Source: Streptomyces iranensis (lineage in GTDB: Bacteria > Actinomycetota > Actinomycetes > Streptomycetales > Streptomycetaceae). Taken from it: a stretch of DNA of 64,000 nt. Position numbers and translations under genes: made by a program. Below, piece after piece: positions 18,706 through 26,469 of the stretch. Where the stretch lies: positions 124,001-188,000 of the forward strand of contig NZ_JAGGLR010000027.1 of the NCBI RefSeq assembly GCF_017874715.1, in the 5' to 3' direction. Numbering within the stretch: position 1 is the stretch's first letter; each line of letters begins with the position of its first letter. The notes under the pieces are model-generated. The model did not search any database and was not told the origin of the DNA. It saw only the letters and a list, made by a program, of their open reading frames with translations.

Positions 18706-18724
18706 ATCTGACGGTTCGTCAGAT
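18706..18724. promoter_or_regulatory. TetR-type palindromic operator candidate
   Basis: The perfect palindrome ATCTGACG-GTT-CGTCAGAT (8-bp arms, 3-bp spacer) lies between the divergent amidohydrolase gene (start 18656) and DUF1206 gene (start 18829). Size and symmetry fit a TetR-family dimer site; no regulator gene is adjacent. Confidence 0.6.
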
Positions 18725-18828
18725 TCGGTGGCGGCAGCGTAGGGCGGATCGCTTCAACCAACAAGAGAAAGTCCCGTTTCCGCATGTACGTCCAGGGCAA
18801 ACGATGAGCGACAACTGGGGAGGAAACG

Positions 18829-19674
18829 GTGAACGCATCGTCGATCGCACGCGGATTGGGTTCGGCAACGCGCACACGCACCCCGCGCCAGGCGGGCACC
18901 CGGGCCATCGAGGCGGCGGCCCGCTGGGGGCTGACCACCCGGGGAGTGCTCTATCTGCTCATCGGCGTCCTGGCGCTGCGCATCGCCTCGGGCGACCACG
19001 GAGAACAGGCCGACCGGGGCGGGGCGCTCCAGATCCTCGCCAAGCAGCCGTTCGGCGCGGCGCTGGTCTGGGCGGTCGGCATCGGGCTGGCCTCCATGGC
19101 GCTGTGGCGGCTGTCCGAGGCGGTCTTCGGGGCGGCGGGCCCGGACGGGGGCGCGGCGCGGAAGCGGCTGGCGGGGGCCGTCCGCGCGGTCTTCTACGGC
19201 GTCGTCGCGTACTCGGTGCTGTCCTTCGCCACCGGCGAGCAGGGCAGCGGCTCCAGCGACCGGCAGTCGAAGGACGTGACGGCCCGCGCGCTCGACCTGC
19301 CGTACGGCCGGTGGCTGGTCGCCGCCGCCGGAACCGCGGTGGCCGTGGCGGGGGTGTGGATCGCGGTACGGGCGATCCGGCGCGGCTTCCGCAAGCACCT
19401 CAAGGTGGGCGCGATGTCCCGGCGGGCGCGGCGGGCTGTGGAGGCGCTCGGGATCTGCGGCGGGGTGGCCCGCGGGGCGGTGTTCGCGGTGGCGGGCGGC
19501 TTCGCGCTCACGGCGGCGGTGCGCTACGACCCGGGCAAGGCGAAGGGCATCGACGACACCCTGCGAACCTTCGCCGGGACGGCGGCGGGCCCCTGGCTGC
19601 TGATGGCGGTGGCGCTGGGGCTGGCGCTCTTCGGGGTGTTCTCGTTCGCGATGGCCCGGTGGCGCAGGGTCTGA
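18829..19674 (+). CDS. DUF1206 domain-containing membrane protein
   Basis: The 281-aa protein contains three repeats of a two-helix DUF1206 unit. Each starts with a basic segment and a Gly-rich helix: RWGLTTRGVLYLLIGVLAL (~33-51), KRLAGAVRAVFYGVVAYSVL (~112-131) and ALGICGGVARGAVFAVAGGFAL (~207-228). Six transmembrane helices are expected. Function is unknown for the family. The GTG start has an excellent GGGAGGAAA site. It diverges from the amidohydrolase gene and may share the palindromic operator. Confidence 0.88.
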   Translation: MNASSIARGLGSATRTRTPRQAGTRAIEAAARWGLTTRGVLYLLIGVLALRIASGDHGEQADRGGALQILAKQPFGAALVWAVGIGLASMALWRLSEAVFGAAGPDGGAARKRLAGAVRAVFYGVVAYSVLSFATGEQGSGSSDRQSKDVTARALDLPYGRWLVAAAGTAVAVAGVWIAVRAIRRGFRKHLKVGAMSRRARRAVEALGICGGVARGAVFAVAGGFALTAAVRYDPGKAKGIDDTLRTFAGTAAGPWLLMAVALGLALFGVFSFAMARWRRV

Positions 19675-19742
19675 GCGACGTCCTGGGCCGGGTGGTCCCG
19701 GAGCGGGCCGCTGCCGCCTGACACCGGGTCGGACCAGCCCCC

Positions 19743-20034
19743 GTGCCTCGCGCGGACGTGTCGCATGTCTCGCACGGATGCGCCCCGCGCCTCGCGCGGA
19801 CGTATCGCACGTCTCGTAAGGAGGCGTCCCGCGTCCCGCGGGGATGTGCCTCGCGTCTCGCGGGGATGTGCCTCGCGTCTCGCGGGGATGTGCCTCGCGT
19901 CTCGCGGGGATGTGCCTCGCGTCTCGCGGGGATGTGCCTCGCGCCTCGCGCGGACGCGCCTCACGTCTCTCACGGATGCGTCCCGCGCCTCGCGCGAATG
20001 CGCCCCGCGCCTCGCACGGATGTGCACCGTAAGG
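19743..20034. repeat. 22-bp tandem repeat array (minisatellite)
   Basis: Twelve complete 22-bp units start at 19754 and then every 22 bp, with partial units at both ends. Four consecutive units (19842-19929) are identical; the outer ones diverge at a few positions. Each unit begins GGATGTGCC and contains CTCGCG twice, so it has internal substructure. Because 22 is not a multiple of three, all frames are read and stay open; the long ORFs across it are artefacts. The array fills most of the 400-bp gap between the DUF1206 and DUF3574 genes. Confidence 0.93.
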
Positions 20035-20074
20035 CGCTCTTCCCGAGGGGCCCCGGCGTCGGGACGATCGGACG

Positions 20075-20542
20075 ATGCCGACCATGAAGCCACGCGTCCG
20101 TCTCGCCGCCGTCGGAGCGGCCTTCGCCTTCGCCGCCGCCACCCCCGTCGCCGCCTACGCCGCGCTGGACGACCCGCCCGCCGCGGCGGCCTCCGGCGCC
20201 GTGGGCCGGGGCAAGCCGTATGTCGAGACCCGGCTCTTCTTCGGCACCGAGCGCCCCGACGGCGGGCCGCCCGTCACCGAGAAGCAGTTCCTGGCCTTCG
20301 TGGACCGGCGGATCACCCCGCGCTTCCCCTCCGGCCTGACGATCCACGACGGCCGGGGGCAGTGGCGGGACCAGAACGGGACGATCGAGCGGGAGCGCTC
20401 GTACGAGGTGGTCCTGTTCTACCCGGCCTCCGAGGCGGGGGCGCAGGACCCGCGGATCGAACGGATCCGGACGGCGTACGAACGCCAGTACGCCCAGGAG
20501 TCCGTGGCTCGGGCCGACGCCCCGGCCCGGGTGGACTTCTGA
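20075..20542 (+). CDS. DUF3574 secreted protein
   Basis: A 155-aa protein with a signal peptide (~1-30; Arg/Lys start, then AAVGAAFAFAAATPVAAYA). The mature part begins YVETRLFFGTERPDGGP and continues TEKQFLAFVDRRITPRFP...GRGQWRDQNGTIERERSYEVVLFYP, the pattern of DUF3574, a small exported ferredoxin-like domain of unknown function. A second in-frame ATG nine bases downstream would also give a good signal peptide. Its promoter would have to lie in or beside the tandem array. Confidence 0.8.
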   Translation: MPTMKPRVRLAAVGAAFAFAAATPVAAYAALDDPPAAAASGAVGRGKPYVETRLFFGTERPDGGPPVTEKQFLAFVDRRITPRFPSGLTIHDGRGQWRDQNGTIERERSYEVVLFYPASEAGAQDPRIERIRTAYERQYAQESVARADAPARVDF

Positions 20543-20569
20543 GCGTTCGGGCCGGGCCGACCCGGCCCA

Positions 20570-21235
20570 TCACCCCCGGTCGGCGACCGCCCCCACCGCG
20601 TCCGCCACCGCCGTGTCGCCGTTGATCAGTTCCAGCGTGCGGCCCGCCGTACGGGGCTCGTCCAGGAGGGCGACCAGGACCGCGGCCACGTCGTCGCGGG
20701 TGATCTCGGCGCGGCCGGTGCGTTCGGCCAGCTTCACCCGGCCCGTGCCCGGCTCGTTCGTCAGCCGTCCCGGGCGCAGCACGGTCCAGTCGAGGCCGTC
20801 CCGGGCGCGGATGTCGTCGTCCGCCGCGGCCTTGGCGCGCAGATAGGCGGCGAAGACCGGGTCGGTGTCCGGTGGCGGCTCGTGGGAGGCGCCGGTCGAG
20901 GAGACGATCAGGAAGCGCCGGGCCCCGGCCCGTTCGGCCGCGTCCGCGAAGAGCACCGCGGACCGGTGGTCGACGGTGTCCTTACGGGCGACACCGCTGC
21001 CGGGGCCCGCTCCGGCGGCGAAGACGGCCGCGTCCGCGTCCTCCAGATGCTTGACCACGTCCTCGAGCGAGGCCGACTCCAGGTCGCAGACGACCGGTTC
21101 GGTGCCCGACGCCAGCAGGTCGCCCGCCTGTTCCGGCTTGCGGACGATGCCCGCCACTTCGTCTCCGCGCGCGGTGAGCAGCCGCTCCAGCCGCAGCGCG
21201 ATCTGTCCATGTCCACCAGCGATGACAATGCGCAT
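20570..21235 (-). CDS. NAD(P)-binding atypical SDR protein
   Basis: This 221-aa Rossmann-fold protein starts MRIVIAGGHGQIALRLERLL, giving the dinucleotide motif GGHGQIA at ~7-13. DVVKHLEDADAAVFAAGAG and FLIVSSTGA follow, then WTVLRPGRLTNEPGTG in place of a classical YxxxK active site. It belongs to the SDR_a5/NmrA-like group, which often acts in redox sensing or as flavin/quinone reductases. It is followed by the convergent DUF3574 gene with a 27-bp gap. No partner gene is evident. Confidence 0.85.
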   Translation of the reverse strand: MRIVIAGGHGQIALRLERLLTARGDEVAGIVRKPEQAGDLLASGTEPVVCDLESASLEDVVKHLEDADAAVFAAGAGPGSGVARKDTVDHRSAVLFADAAERAGARRFLIVSSTGASHEPPPDTDPVFAAYLRAKAAADDDIRARDGLDWTVLRPGRLTNEPGTGRVKLAERTGRAEITRDDVAAVLVALLDEPRTAGRTLELINGDTAVADAVGAVADRG

Positions 21236-21259
21236 GATCCCGACCGTACGCCGTGCGGC

Positions 21260-22540
21260 CTACTGTTGCTCGCCGCCGCTCTGCGGCCGCGCCTGCCGGG
21301 GCAGATCCAGTGCCACCGCGGCCGCCGAGTCGCAGTACTCCCGCACCGCGCTGGTACGGGCCACCACCCGCCCCCGGTGCACCACGACCCTGCTGTACGC
21401 GAGCGAGAGCACCCCCGCGAGGCCGTCCCCGCGCACCGCGAGCAGCTCCGCCGGGAACCCGGCCTCCACCCGCACCTCGGCGAGCCCCATCGCGGCCCGC
21501 GCCCGCGCGCACACCGCCTCGTACGCCTCCTCCGGGCGCAGCTCGCCCCGGGACGCCAGCAGAAAGGCGGCCTCCAGGGGATCGCCGCGCCCCACGGGGT
21601 TCACCGCGTCCCGCAGCGCCCCGCTGCCCGCGGCCACCCGGACGCCCGCGGCGCGCAGCAGCCGCACCGGCGCGCAGGCGCGGGTGCGCGCTCCCCGCAT
21701 GCCCTGGTGCTCCAGCCCGGCGCAGTCGCCCTGGGGGAGGCAGACGACGGTCACCCCGGCCGCCGCCAGCCGCTCGGCGGTCCTCCTCGCCGTCTCCGCG
21801 GGCAGCCGGGAGAGCCCGCCGCAGGGGCCGATGGTGACGCCCGGCCGCAGGCCCCCGGCCATCGCCGCGAGCCGGGCGAGGCGGGCCGGGTCGTCACCGT
21901 CCGTGTGCAGATCGACGGCGCAGCCGTGGCGGGCGGCGAGGTCGAGGACGGCCTCGGCGTGGCCGGTCGGATCCGGGTCGAGGTCGGGGCAGCCGCCGAT
22001 GACCGACGCGCCCATCTTCACCGCGTCCCGCAGCATCGCCAGACCGTCCGCCCCGGCGGCGCCGGTCAGCACCCGGGGCACCGCCACCGCGCTCAGTTCC
22101 GTGAGCCCGCGCAGCGTCCGGCCGGCCTCCAGGACCGCGTCCAGGGAGCGCAGTCCGTGCACCCCGCCGATGCGGACATGGGTGCGCAGCGCCGTGGCGC
22201 CGTGGCCGAGTTGGAGCAGGGCGGCCTCGACGGTACGGCGCTGGACGTCCCCGGGGGCGTACGGGACCGGACCCGTCATGTCGGCCGTAAGGGCGGTGTC
22301 GCAGTGGGCGTGGGGTTCGGCGGGGGCGGGCAGCAGCAGATAGCCGCCGAGGTCCAGCCGGGTGCCGGGGACGAGGCTGCCCGCCGTGCCCACGGCCTCG
22401 ATCCGCCCGCAGCTGAGCCGGACGTCCACGGTGCGTCCGTCGGCGAGCCGGACGCCGCCGAGCACCAGGGCGGTGGGCTCGCCGGGGGCCGCTCCGCCGT
22501 TCCTGGGCGGCTGTTGCGGCTGCTGCTGGCTCTCGGGCAT
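21260..22540 (-). CDS. Cytosine deaminase-like amidohydrolase, active site degenerate
   Basis: Fold and sequence resemble CodA-type cytosine deaminases (426 aa). The first metal motif EPHAHCD (His77, His79) and the third His (DLHTDGD, His212) are kept. By my alignment the catalytic Glu of the CodA HCDE motif is Gly215, the HTTAM histidine is replaced in GPCGG near 238-242, and the metal-binding Asp of GHDDVFDP is missing from AGSGALRDAVNP. It may be a pseudoenzyme or act on another substrate. The start was set at the ATG preceded by CAGGAG; a longer frame starts nine codons earlier. Confidence 0.75.
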   Translation of the reverse strand: MPESQQQPQQPPRNGGAAPGEPTALVLGGVRLADGRTVDVRLSCGRIEAVGTAGSLVPGTRLDLGGYLLLPAPAEPHAHCDTALTADMTGPVPYAPGDVQRRTVEAALLQLGHGATALRTHVRIGGVHGLRSLDAVLEAGRTLRGLTELSAVAVPRVLTGAAGADGLAMLRDAVKMGASVIGGCPDLDPDPTGHAEAVLDLAARHGCAVDLHTDGDDPARLARLAAMAGGLRPGVTIGPCGGLSRLPAETARRTAERLAAAGVTVVCLPQGDCAGLEHQGMRGARTRACAPVRLLRAAGVRVAAGSGALRDAVNPVGRGDPLEAAFLLASRGELRPEEAYEAVCARARAAMGLAEVRVEAGFPAELLAVRGDGLAGVLSLAYSRVVVHRGRVVARTSAVREYCDSAAAVALDLPRQARPQSGGEQQ

Positions 22541-22728
22541 CGCGCTCCTGGGATTCGCGCCGAGCACGTGACGGGTGACGCGCCGGGCACGCGTCGGATG
22601 CGTGCGCGGCCAAGATCACGTGGGTGCGAAGCGAAGCCTAGGACGAGGTGGGGGCGGCTTCGCGGAGGAGCCGAATAGTCGTACCGGTGTGGTGCATGAG
22701 TCCAGGGTGACGAGGGGCCGATACGGAT

Positions 22729-22757
22729 TTCACCTTCGGCGGCCGACCGTGTAATGT
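22729..22757 (+). promoter_or_regulatory. Promoter for tRNA-Thr/tRNA-Met
   Basis: TTCACC and TAATGT are separated by 17 bp, and the -10 ends 11 bases before mature tRNA-Thr. It probably drives both tRNAs. Confidence 0.6.
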
Positions 22758-22768
22758 CTTCATCGCTC

Positions 22769-22841
22769 GCCCCAATAGCTCAGTCGGCAGAGCGTCTCCA
22801 TGGTAAGGAGAAGGTCTACGGTTCGATTCCGTATTGGGGCT
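22769..22841 (+). tRNA. tRNA-Thr (GGT)
   Basis: A 73-nt cloverleaf: acceptor GCCCCAA/TTGGGGC, anticodon stem TCTCC/GGAGA with loop ATGGTAA and anticodon GGT at 22802-22804. No encoded CCA. Confidence 0.97.
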
Positions 22842-22900
22842 CTGATGTGTGAGGCTTCTCGTTCCGCTACGCTGGTTGAGCGGGGAGTCACTCGCATCAC

Positions 22901-22973
22901 AGCGGTGTAGCTCAGTCGGTAGAGCAAGCGGCTCATAATCGCTGTGTCACCGGTTCAAGTCCGGTCACCGCTA
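22901..22973 (+). tRNA. tRNA-Met (CAT), elongator type
   Basis: A 73-nt cloverleaf with acceptor AGCGGTG/CACCGCT and T-arm ACCGG-TTCAAGT-CCGGT. The anticodon loop CTCATAA has CAT at 22934-22936. The paired first base pair A-T argues for the elongator rather than initiator tRNA. Confidence 0.95.
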
Positions 22974-22978
22974 CTGAC

Positions 22979-23020
22979 AGTAGCCGATTGTGGGGTCGGT
23001 CCTTCGATCGGCTACTCTTT
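22979..23020 (+). terminator. Terminator after the tRNA pair
   Basis: AGTAGCCGAT pairs with ATCGGCTACT and is followed by CTTTCT. It lies directly after tRNA-Met and before rpmG. Confidence 0.75.
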
Positions 23021-23060
23021 CTGCGTTAATCCCCTAATCCGTTCGTCAAGGAGCACTCAC

Positions 23061-23225
23061 GTGGCTGCCACCGACGTCCGCCCGAAGATCACGCTGGCCT
23101 GCGTGGAGTGCAAGGAGCGGAACTACATCACCAAGAAGAACCGGCGCAACGACCCGGATCGTCTTGAGATCAAGAAGCACTGCCCGCGTTGCAACGCGCA
23201 CACCGCGCACCGTGAGACGCGATAG
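23061..23225 (+). CDS. rpmG: 50S ribosomal protein L33 (zinc-binding form)
   Basis: A 54-aa ribosomal protein with paired CVEC and CPRC motifs, the zinc-binding (C+) form of L33. The GTG start has an AAGGAG site six bases upstream, and the frame matches the conserved ITLACVECKERNYITKKNRRNDPDRLEIKKHC layout. The strong terminator following it separates it from the dehydratase genes, although this neighbourhood (L33 then MaoC-type genes) is shared with mycobacteria. Confidence 0.96.
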   Translation: MAATDVRPKITLACVECKERNYITKKNRRNDPDRLEIKKHCPRCNAHTAHRETR

Positions 23226-23240
23226 CAATAAACTCTCATT

Positions 23241-23276
23241 CGAGGCCGCCCCCACTCGCGGGGGGCGGCCTCGTTT
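23241..23276 (+). terminator. Intrinsic terminator after rpmG
   Basis: CGAGGCCGCCCCC pairs perfectly with GGGGGCGGCCTCG around a seven-base loop and is followed by TTT. Confidence 0.9.
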
Positions 23277-23309
23277 CGTTGGTAATTCAATCGCAGGAGG
23301 TGTGCGCCG

Positions 23310-23780
23310 ATGGCGCTCGACCAGTCCTTCGTGGGGCGGACCTACCCGCCCACCGCCGCGTACGAGGTCGGCCGGGAGAAGATCCGGGAATTCGCCGAGT
23401 CCCTCGGTGACACCAACCCGGTCTACACCGACCCCGAGGCGGCCCGGGACCTCGGCTACCCCGATGTGATCGCCCCGCCGACGTTCATCTTCACGATCAC
23501 CTTCAAGGCGGCCGGGAAGCAGGTTGTCGAGGACCCGCAGCTGGGGCTGGACTACAGCCGGGTGGTCCACGGCGACCAGCGGTTCGAGTACACCCGCCCG
23601 GTCCGTGCGGGAGACCGCCTGAAGGTCACCTCGATCATCGACTCGATCAAGTCGCTGGCCGGCAACGACATCCTGTCCGTCCGCGGCGAGGTCCACGACG
23701 AGGCGGGTGATCATGTAGCGACGTCGTTCACGACGCTGGTGGCCCGCGCCGCTGACGCAGAGGTGGAGGAGAGCAGATGA
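23310..23780 (+). CDS. MaoC-like dehydratase, UPF0336/HadA type
   Basis: The 156-aa hot-dog fold protein matches the N-terminal MaoC/UPF0336 family, whose mycobacterial member HadA pairs with HadB in (3R)-hydroxyacyl-ACP dehydration. It has FAESLGDTNPVYTDPEAARDLGYPDVIAPPTF, that is, the substrate-binding half without the catalytic His of the hydratase-2 motif. The Shine-Dalgarno sequence is CAGGAGG. Its stop overlaps the next gene (ATGA), supporting a heterodimer. In Streptomyces the role in fatty-acid or secondary lipid synthesis is inferred. Confidence 0.85.
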   Translation: MALDQSFVGRTYPPTAAYEVGREKIREFAESLGDTNPVYTDPEAARDLGYPDVIAPPTFIFTITFKAAGKQVVEDPQLGLDYSRVVHGDQRFEYTRPVRAGDRLKVTSIIDSIKSLAGNDILSVRGEVHDEAGDHVATSFTTLVARAADAEVEESR

Positions 23781-24211
23781 CGGCCAAGATCTCGTATGAC
23801 GCCGTGGAGGTCGGCACCGAGGTGCCGACACGTGAGTTCCGGGTGAACCGCGCCGACCTCGTGCGCTACGCGGGCGCGTCGGGCGACTTCAACCCGATCC
23901 ACTGGAACGAGAAGTTCGCCAGAGAGGTCGGCCTCCCCGACGTCATCGCGCACGGCGCCTACACCATGGCCGAGGCGGCCCGGGTGGTGACCGAGTGGGC
24001 CGGCGACCCCGGCGCCCTCGTCGAGTACGGCGTCCGCTTCACCCGGCCGGTCGTGGTCCCCAACGACGACAAGGGCGCGGTCATCGAGATCGGCGCCAAG
24101 GTGACCGCCAAGCTGGACGACGAGGCCCGTACGGTGCGCCTCGACATCACGGCGACCAGCGCCGGCCAGAAGGTGCTGGGCCGGGCCCGCGCCGTGGTAC
24201 GGCTCGTCTGA
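23777..24211 (+). CDS. MaoC-like dehydratase, HadB type (catalytic partner)
   Basis: A 144-aa hot-dog protein with the hydratase-2 signature YAGASGDFNPIHWNEKFA (catalytic Asp and His at ~37-42) followed by VGLPDVIAHGAYTMAE. It resembles HadB, which supplies the active site for dehydrating 3-hydroxyacyl-ACP. It overlaps the upstream UPF0336 gene by four bases, so equimolar synthesis is likely. No HadC-like gene follows. Confidence 0.87.
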   Translation: MTAKISYDAVEVGTEVPTREFRVNRADLVRYAGASGDFNPIHWNEKFAREVGLPDVIAHGAYTMAEAARVVTEWAGDPGALVEYGVRFTRPVVVPNDDKGAVIEIGAKVTAKLDDEARTVRLDITATSAGQKVLGRARAVVRLV

Positions 24212-24359
24212 GCCCCCGACCGCGCCCGATGCGGCCCCCGGGCGGATGAGAGCAGGCCGGAGCGCGCGCGGCCCGTCCGAGCCCCTTACAGCCCGCAGGC
24301 CAGCCCCCGGACCCCCACACCGGGGGCGGCCGCCTCCAGGGGCCCAGGGGGCGCCCCCG

Positions 24360-24365
24360 TACTCT
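24360..24365 (+). promoter_or_regulatory. -10 box for a leaderless murB transcript
   Basis: TACTCT ends seven bases before the murB GTG and no Shine-Dalgarno sequence is present, so transcription would begin at or within a base or two of the start codon. Confidence 0.5.
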
Positions 24366-24372
24366 TGAGCGC

Positions 24373-25428
24373 GTGCAGGAACTCCACGACGCCCCTCTCG
24401 CGCCCCTCACCACCTTCCGTCTCGGCGGACCGGCCAACCGGCTGCTCACGGCCACCACCGACGACGAGGTCATCGCCGCGGTCCGTGCGGCCGACGCGGC
24501 CGGGACCCCACTGCTGGTGATCGGCGGCGGCAGCAATCTGGTCATCGCCGACAAGGGCTTCGACGGCACCGTCCTGCACATCGCCACCAGCGGCTTCACG
24601 CTCGACGGCTCCCGCCTGGAGCTCGCCGCGGGCGAGAACTGGTCGGCCGCCGTGGCCCGTACGGTCCGGGCGGGGCTCGCGGGCATCGAATGCCTCGCCG
24701 GAATCCCCGGCTCCGCGGGCGCGACGCCCATACAGAACGTCGGCGCCTACGGCCAGGAGGTCTCGGCCACGATCACCGAGGTGATCGCCTACGACCGCCG
24801 CGCCGACGAGGTCGTCACGATCCCGAACGCCGACTGCGCCTTCTCCTACCGCCACAGCCGCTTCAAGGCCGACCCCGACCGCCATGTGGTGCTCCGGGTC
24901 CGCTTCGAGCTGGAGGACGCGGACGGGCTCTCCGCACCCGTCCGGTACGCCGAGACCGCGCGGGTGCTCGGCGTCGAGGTGGGGGACCGGGTGCCGGCCG
25001 CCGTCGCCCGCGAGACGGTCCTGGGGCTGCGCGCGGGCAAGGGCATGGTGCTCGCCCCCGAGGACCACGACACCTGGTCGGCTGGGTCGTTCTTCACCAA
25101 CCCGGTGCTTGACCAGGACGCCCACGCCGCCTTCCTGGCCCGCGTCGCCGAACGCCTGGGGCCTGACACCGCGCCGCCCGCCTTCCCGGCGGGCGACGGC
25201 CTGGTCAAGACCTCCGCGGCCTGGCTGATCGACAGGGCGGGCTTCACCAAGGGCTACGGCACCGGCCCGGCCCGGATCTCCACCAAGCACACCCTCGCCC
25301 TCACCAACCGGGGCCAGGCCACGACCGAGGATCTGCTGGCGCTGGCCCGCGAGGTGGTGGCCGGGGTCGAGGAGGCGTTCGGGATCCGGCTGGTCAACGA
25401 GCCGGTGACGGTCGGCGTGAGCATCTGA
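24373..25428 (+). CDS. murB: UDP-N-acetylenolpyruvoylglucosamine reductase
   Basis: MurB is the FAD enzyme that reduces UDP-GlcNAc-enolpyruvate to UDP-MurNAc in peptidoglycan synthesis. The 351-aa protein has TTFRLGGPANRL, the FAD pocket LVIGGGSNLVIADKGFDG, GIECLAGIPGSAGATPIQNVGAYGQE, the YRHSRF substrate region, SAGSFFTNP with the catalytic serine, and a C-terminal VNEP glutamate. The GTG start has no ribosome site and sits just after a -10 box, suggesting leaderless translation. It converges on the adenosine deaminase gene with 21 bases between stops. Confidence 0.95.
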   Translation: MQELHDAPLAPLTTFRLGGPANRLLTATTDDEVIAAVRAADAAGTPLLVIGGGSNLVIADKGFDGTVLHIATSGFTLDGSRLELAAGENWSAAVARTVRAGLAGIECLAGIPGSAGATPIQNVGAYGQEVSATITEVIAYDRRADEVVTIPNADCAFSYRHSRFKADPDRHVVLRVRFELEDADGLSAPVRYAETARVLGVEVGDRVPAAVARETVLGLRAGKGMVLAPEDHDTWSAGSFFTNPVLDQDAHAAFLARVAERLGPDTAPPAFPAGDGLVKTSAAWLIDRAGFTKGYGTGPARISTKHTLALTNRGQATTEDLLALAREVVAGVEEAFGIRLVNEPVTVGVSI

Positions 25429-25430
25429 TG

Positions 25431-25452
25431 TGAGTACTCACATGAGTACTCA
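25431..25452. terminator. Double palindrome forming a hairpin between murB and add
   Basis: TGAGTACTCA occurs at 25431-25440 and again at 25443-25452. Each copy is itself a palindrome, so the two copies can pair as a nine-base stem closing on ACAT. It fills the gap and includes the add stop codon. Confidence 0.6.
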
Positions 25453-26469
25453 GCCCGCCAGCCAGCCGTCGATGTCCGCCAGCATCCGCCGCCGGACCTC
25501 CTCCGGCGCGGCCGAGCCGCGTACCGACTGACGTGCCAGCTCGGCCAGTTCGGCGTCCGTGAAGCCGTGGTGCTCGCGCACCAGCTCGTACTGCGCCGCC
25601 AGCCGCGAGCCGAAGAGCAGCGGGTCGTCCGCCCCGAGCGCCATCGGCACCCCCGCGTCGTACAGCGTGCGCAGCGGGACGTCCTCCGGCTTCTCGTAGA
25701 CCCCGAGCGCCACGTTCGACGACGGGCACACCTCGCAGGTCACCTCGCGCTCGGCGAGCTTGGCGAGCAACCGTGGGTCCTCCGCCGCGCGCACCCCGTG
25801 GCCGACCCGGGCCGCACCGAGGTCGTCCAGGCAGTCCCGCACGCTGCCGGGGCCCGACAGCTCGCCACCGTGCGGCGCCGCCAGCAGCCCGCCCTCCCGG
25901 GCGATGGCGAAGGCCCGGTCGAAGTCGCGGGCGAATCCGCGCCGTTCGTCGTTGGAGAGGCCGAAGCCGACGACGCCGCGGTCCGCGTAGCGCACCGCGA
26001 GCCGGGCGAGGGTGCGGGCCTCCAGCGGATGCTTCATGCGGTTGGCGGCGACCAGGACCCTGATCCCAAGACCGGTGTCCGCGGAGGCGCTCTCGACCGC
26101 GTCCAGGATGACTTCCATCGCCGGGATCAGCCCGCCCAGACGCGGGGCGTACGAGGTGGGGTCCACCTGGATCTCCAGCCACTGGGCCCCGTCCCGCACG
26201 TCCTCCTGGGCCGCCTCGCGCACCAGTCGCCGGATGTCGTCGGCCTCCCGCAGACAGGAGCGTGCGATGTCGTACAGCCGCTGGAAGCGGAACCAGCCGC
26301 GCTCATCGGTGGCGCGCAGCTTCGGCGGCTCACCGCCGCTCAGTGCCTCGGGGAGATGGACGCCGTACTTGTCGGCGAGTTCCAGGAGGGTTCCGGGGCG
26401 CATGGAGCCGGTGAAGTGAAGATGCAGATGCGTCTTGGGCAAGAGGCGGACATCACGAACGCGTACCAT
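25450..26469 (-). CDS. add: Adenosine deaminase
   Basis: Adenosine deaminase converts (deoxy)adenosine to (deoxy)inosine in purine salvage, in the cytosol. The 339-aa product has the metal-binding THLHLHFTGSM (~13-23), VGFGLSNDERRGFARDF, the HGVR catalytic region (~207) and the SNVALGV...MALGADDPLLFGS end motif with its paired aspartates. The ATG was chosen for the GGAGAG site upstream. A longer frame reaches into unlike sequence. It converges on murB. Confidence 0.93.
   Translation of the reverse strand: MVRVRDVRLLPKTHLHLHFTGSMRPGTLLELADKYGVHLPEALSGGEPPKLRATDERGWFRFQRLYDIARSCLREADDIRRLVREAAQEDVRDGAQWLEIQVDPTSYAPRLGGLIPAMEVILDAVESASADTGLGIRVLVAANRMKHPLEARTLARLAVRYADRGVVGFGLSNDERRGFARDFDRAFAIAREGGLLAAPHGGELSGPGSVRDCLDDLGAARVGHGVRAAEDPRLLAKLAEREVTCEVCPSSNVALGVYEKPEDVPLRTLYDAGVPMALGADDPLLFGSRLAAQYELVREHHGFTDAELAELARQSVRGSAAPEEVRRRMLADIDGWLAG

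Noticed and set aside
19524..20625. Several overlapping open frames across the 22-bp repeats, and a possible CRISPR array
   Set aside because: The frames exist because the 22-bp unit lacks stops in any frame. The units are contiguous with no spacers, so it is not CRISPR.
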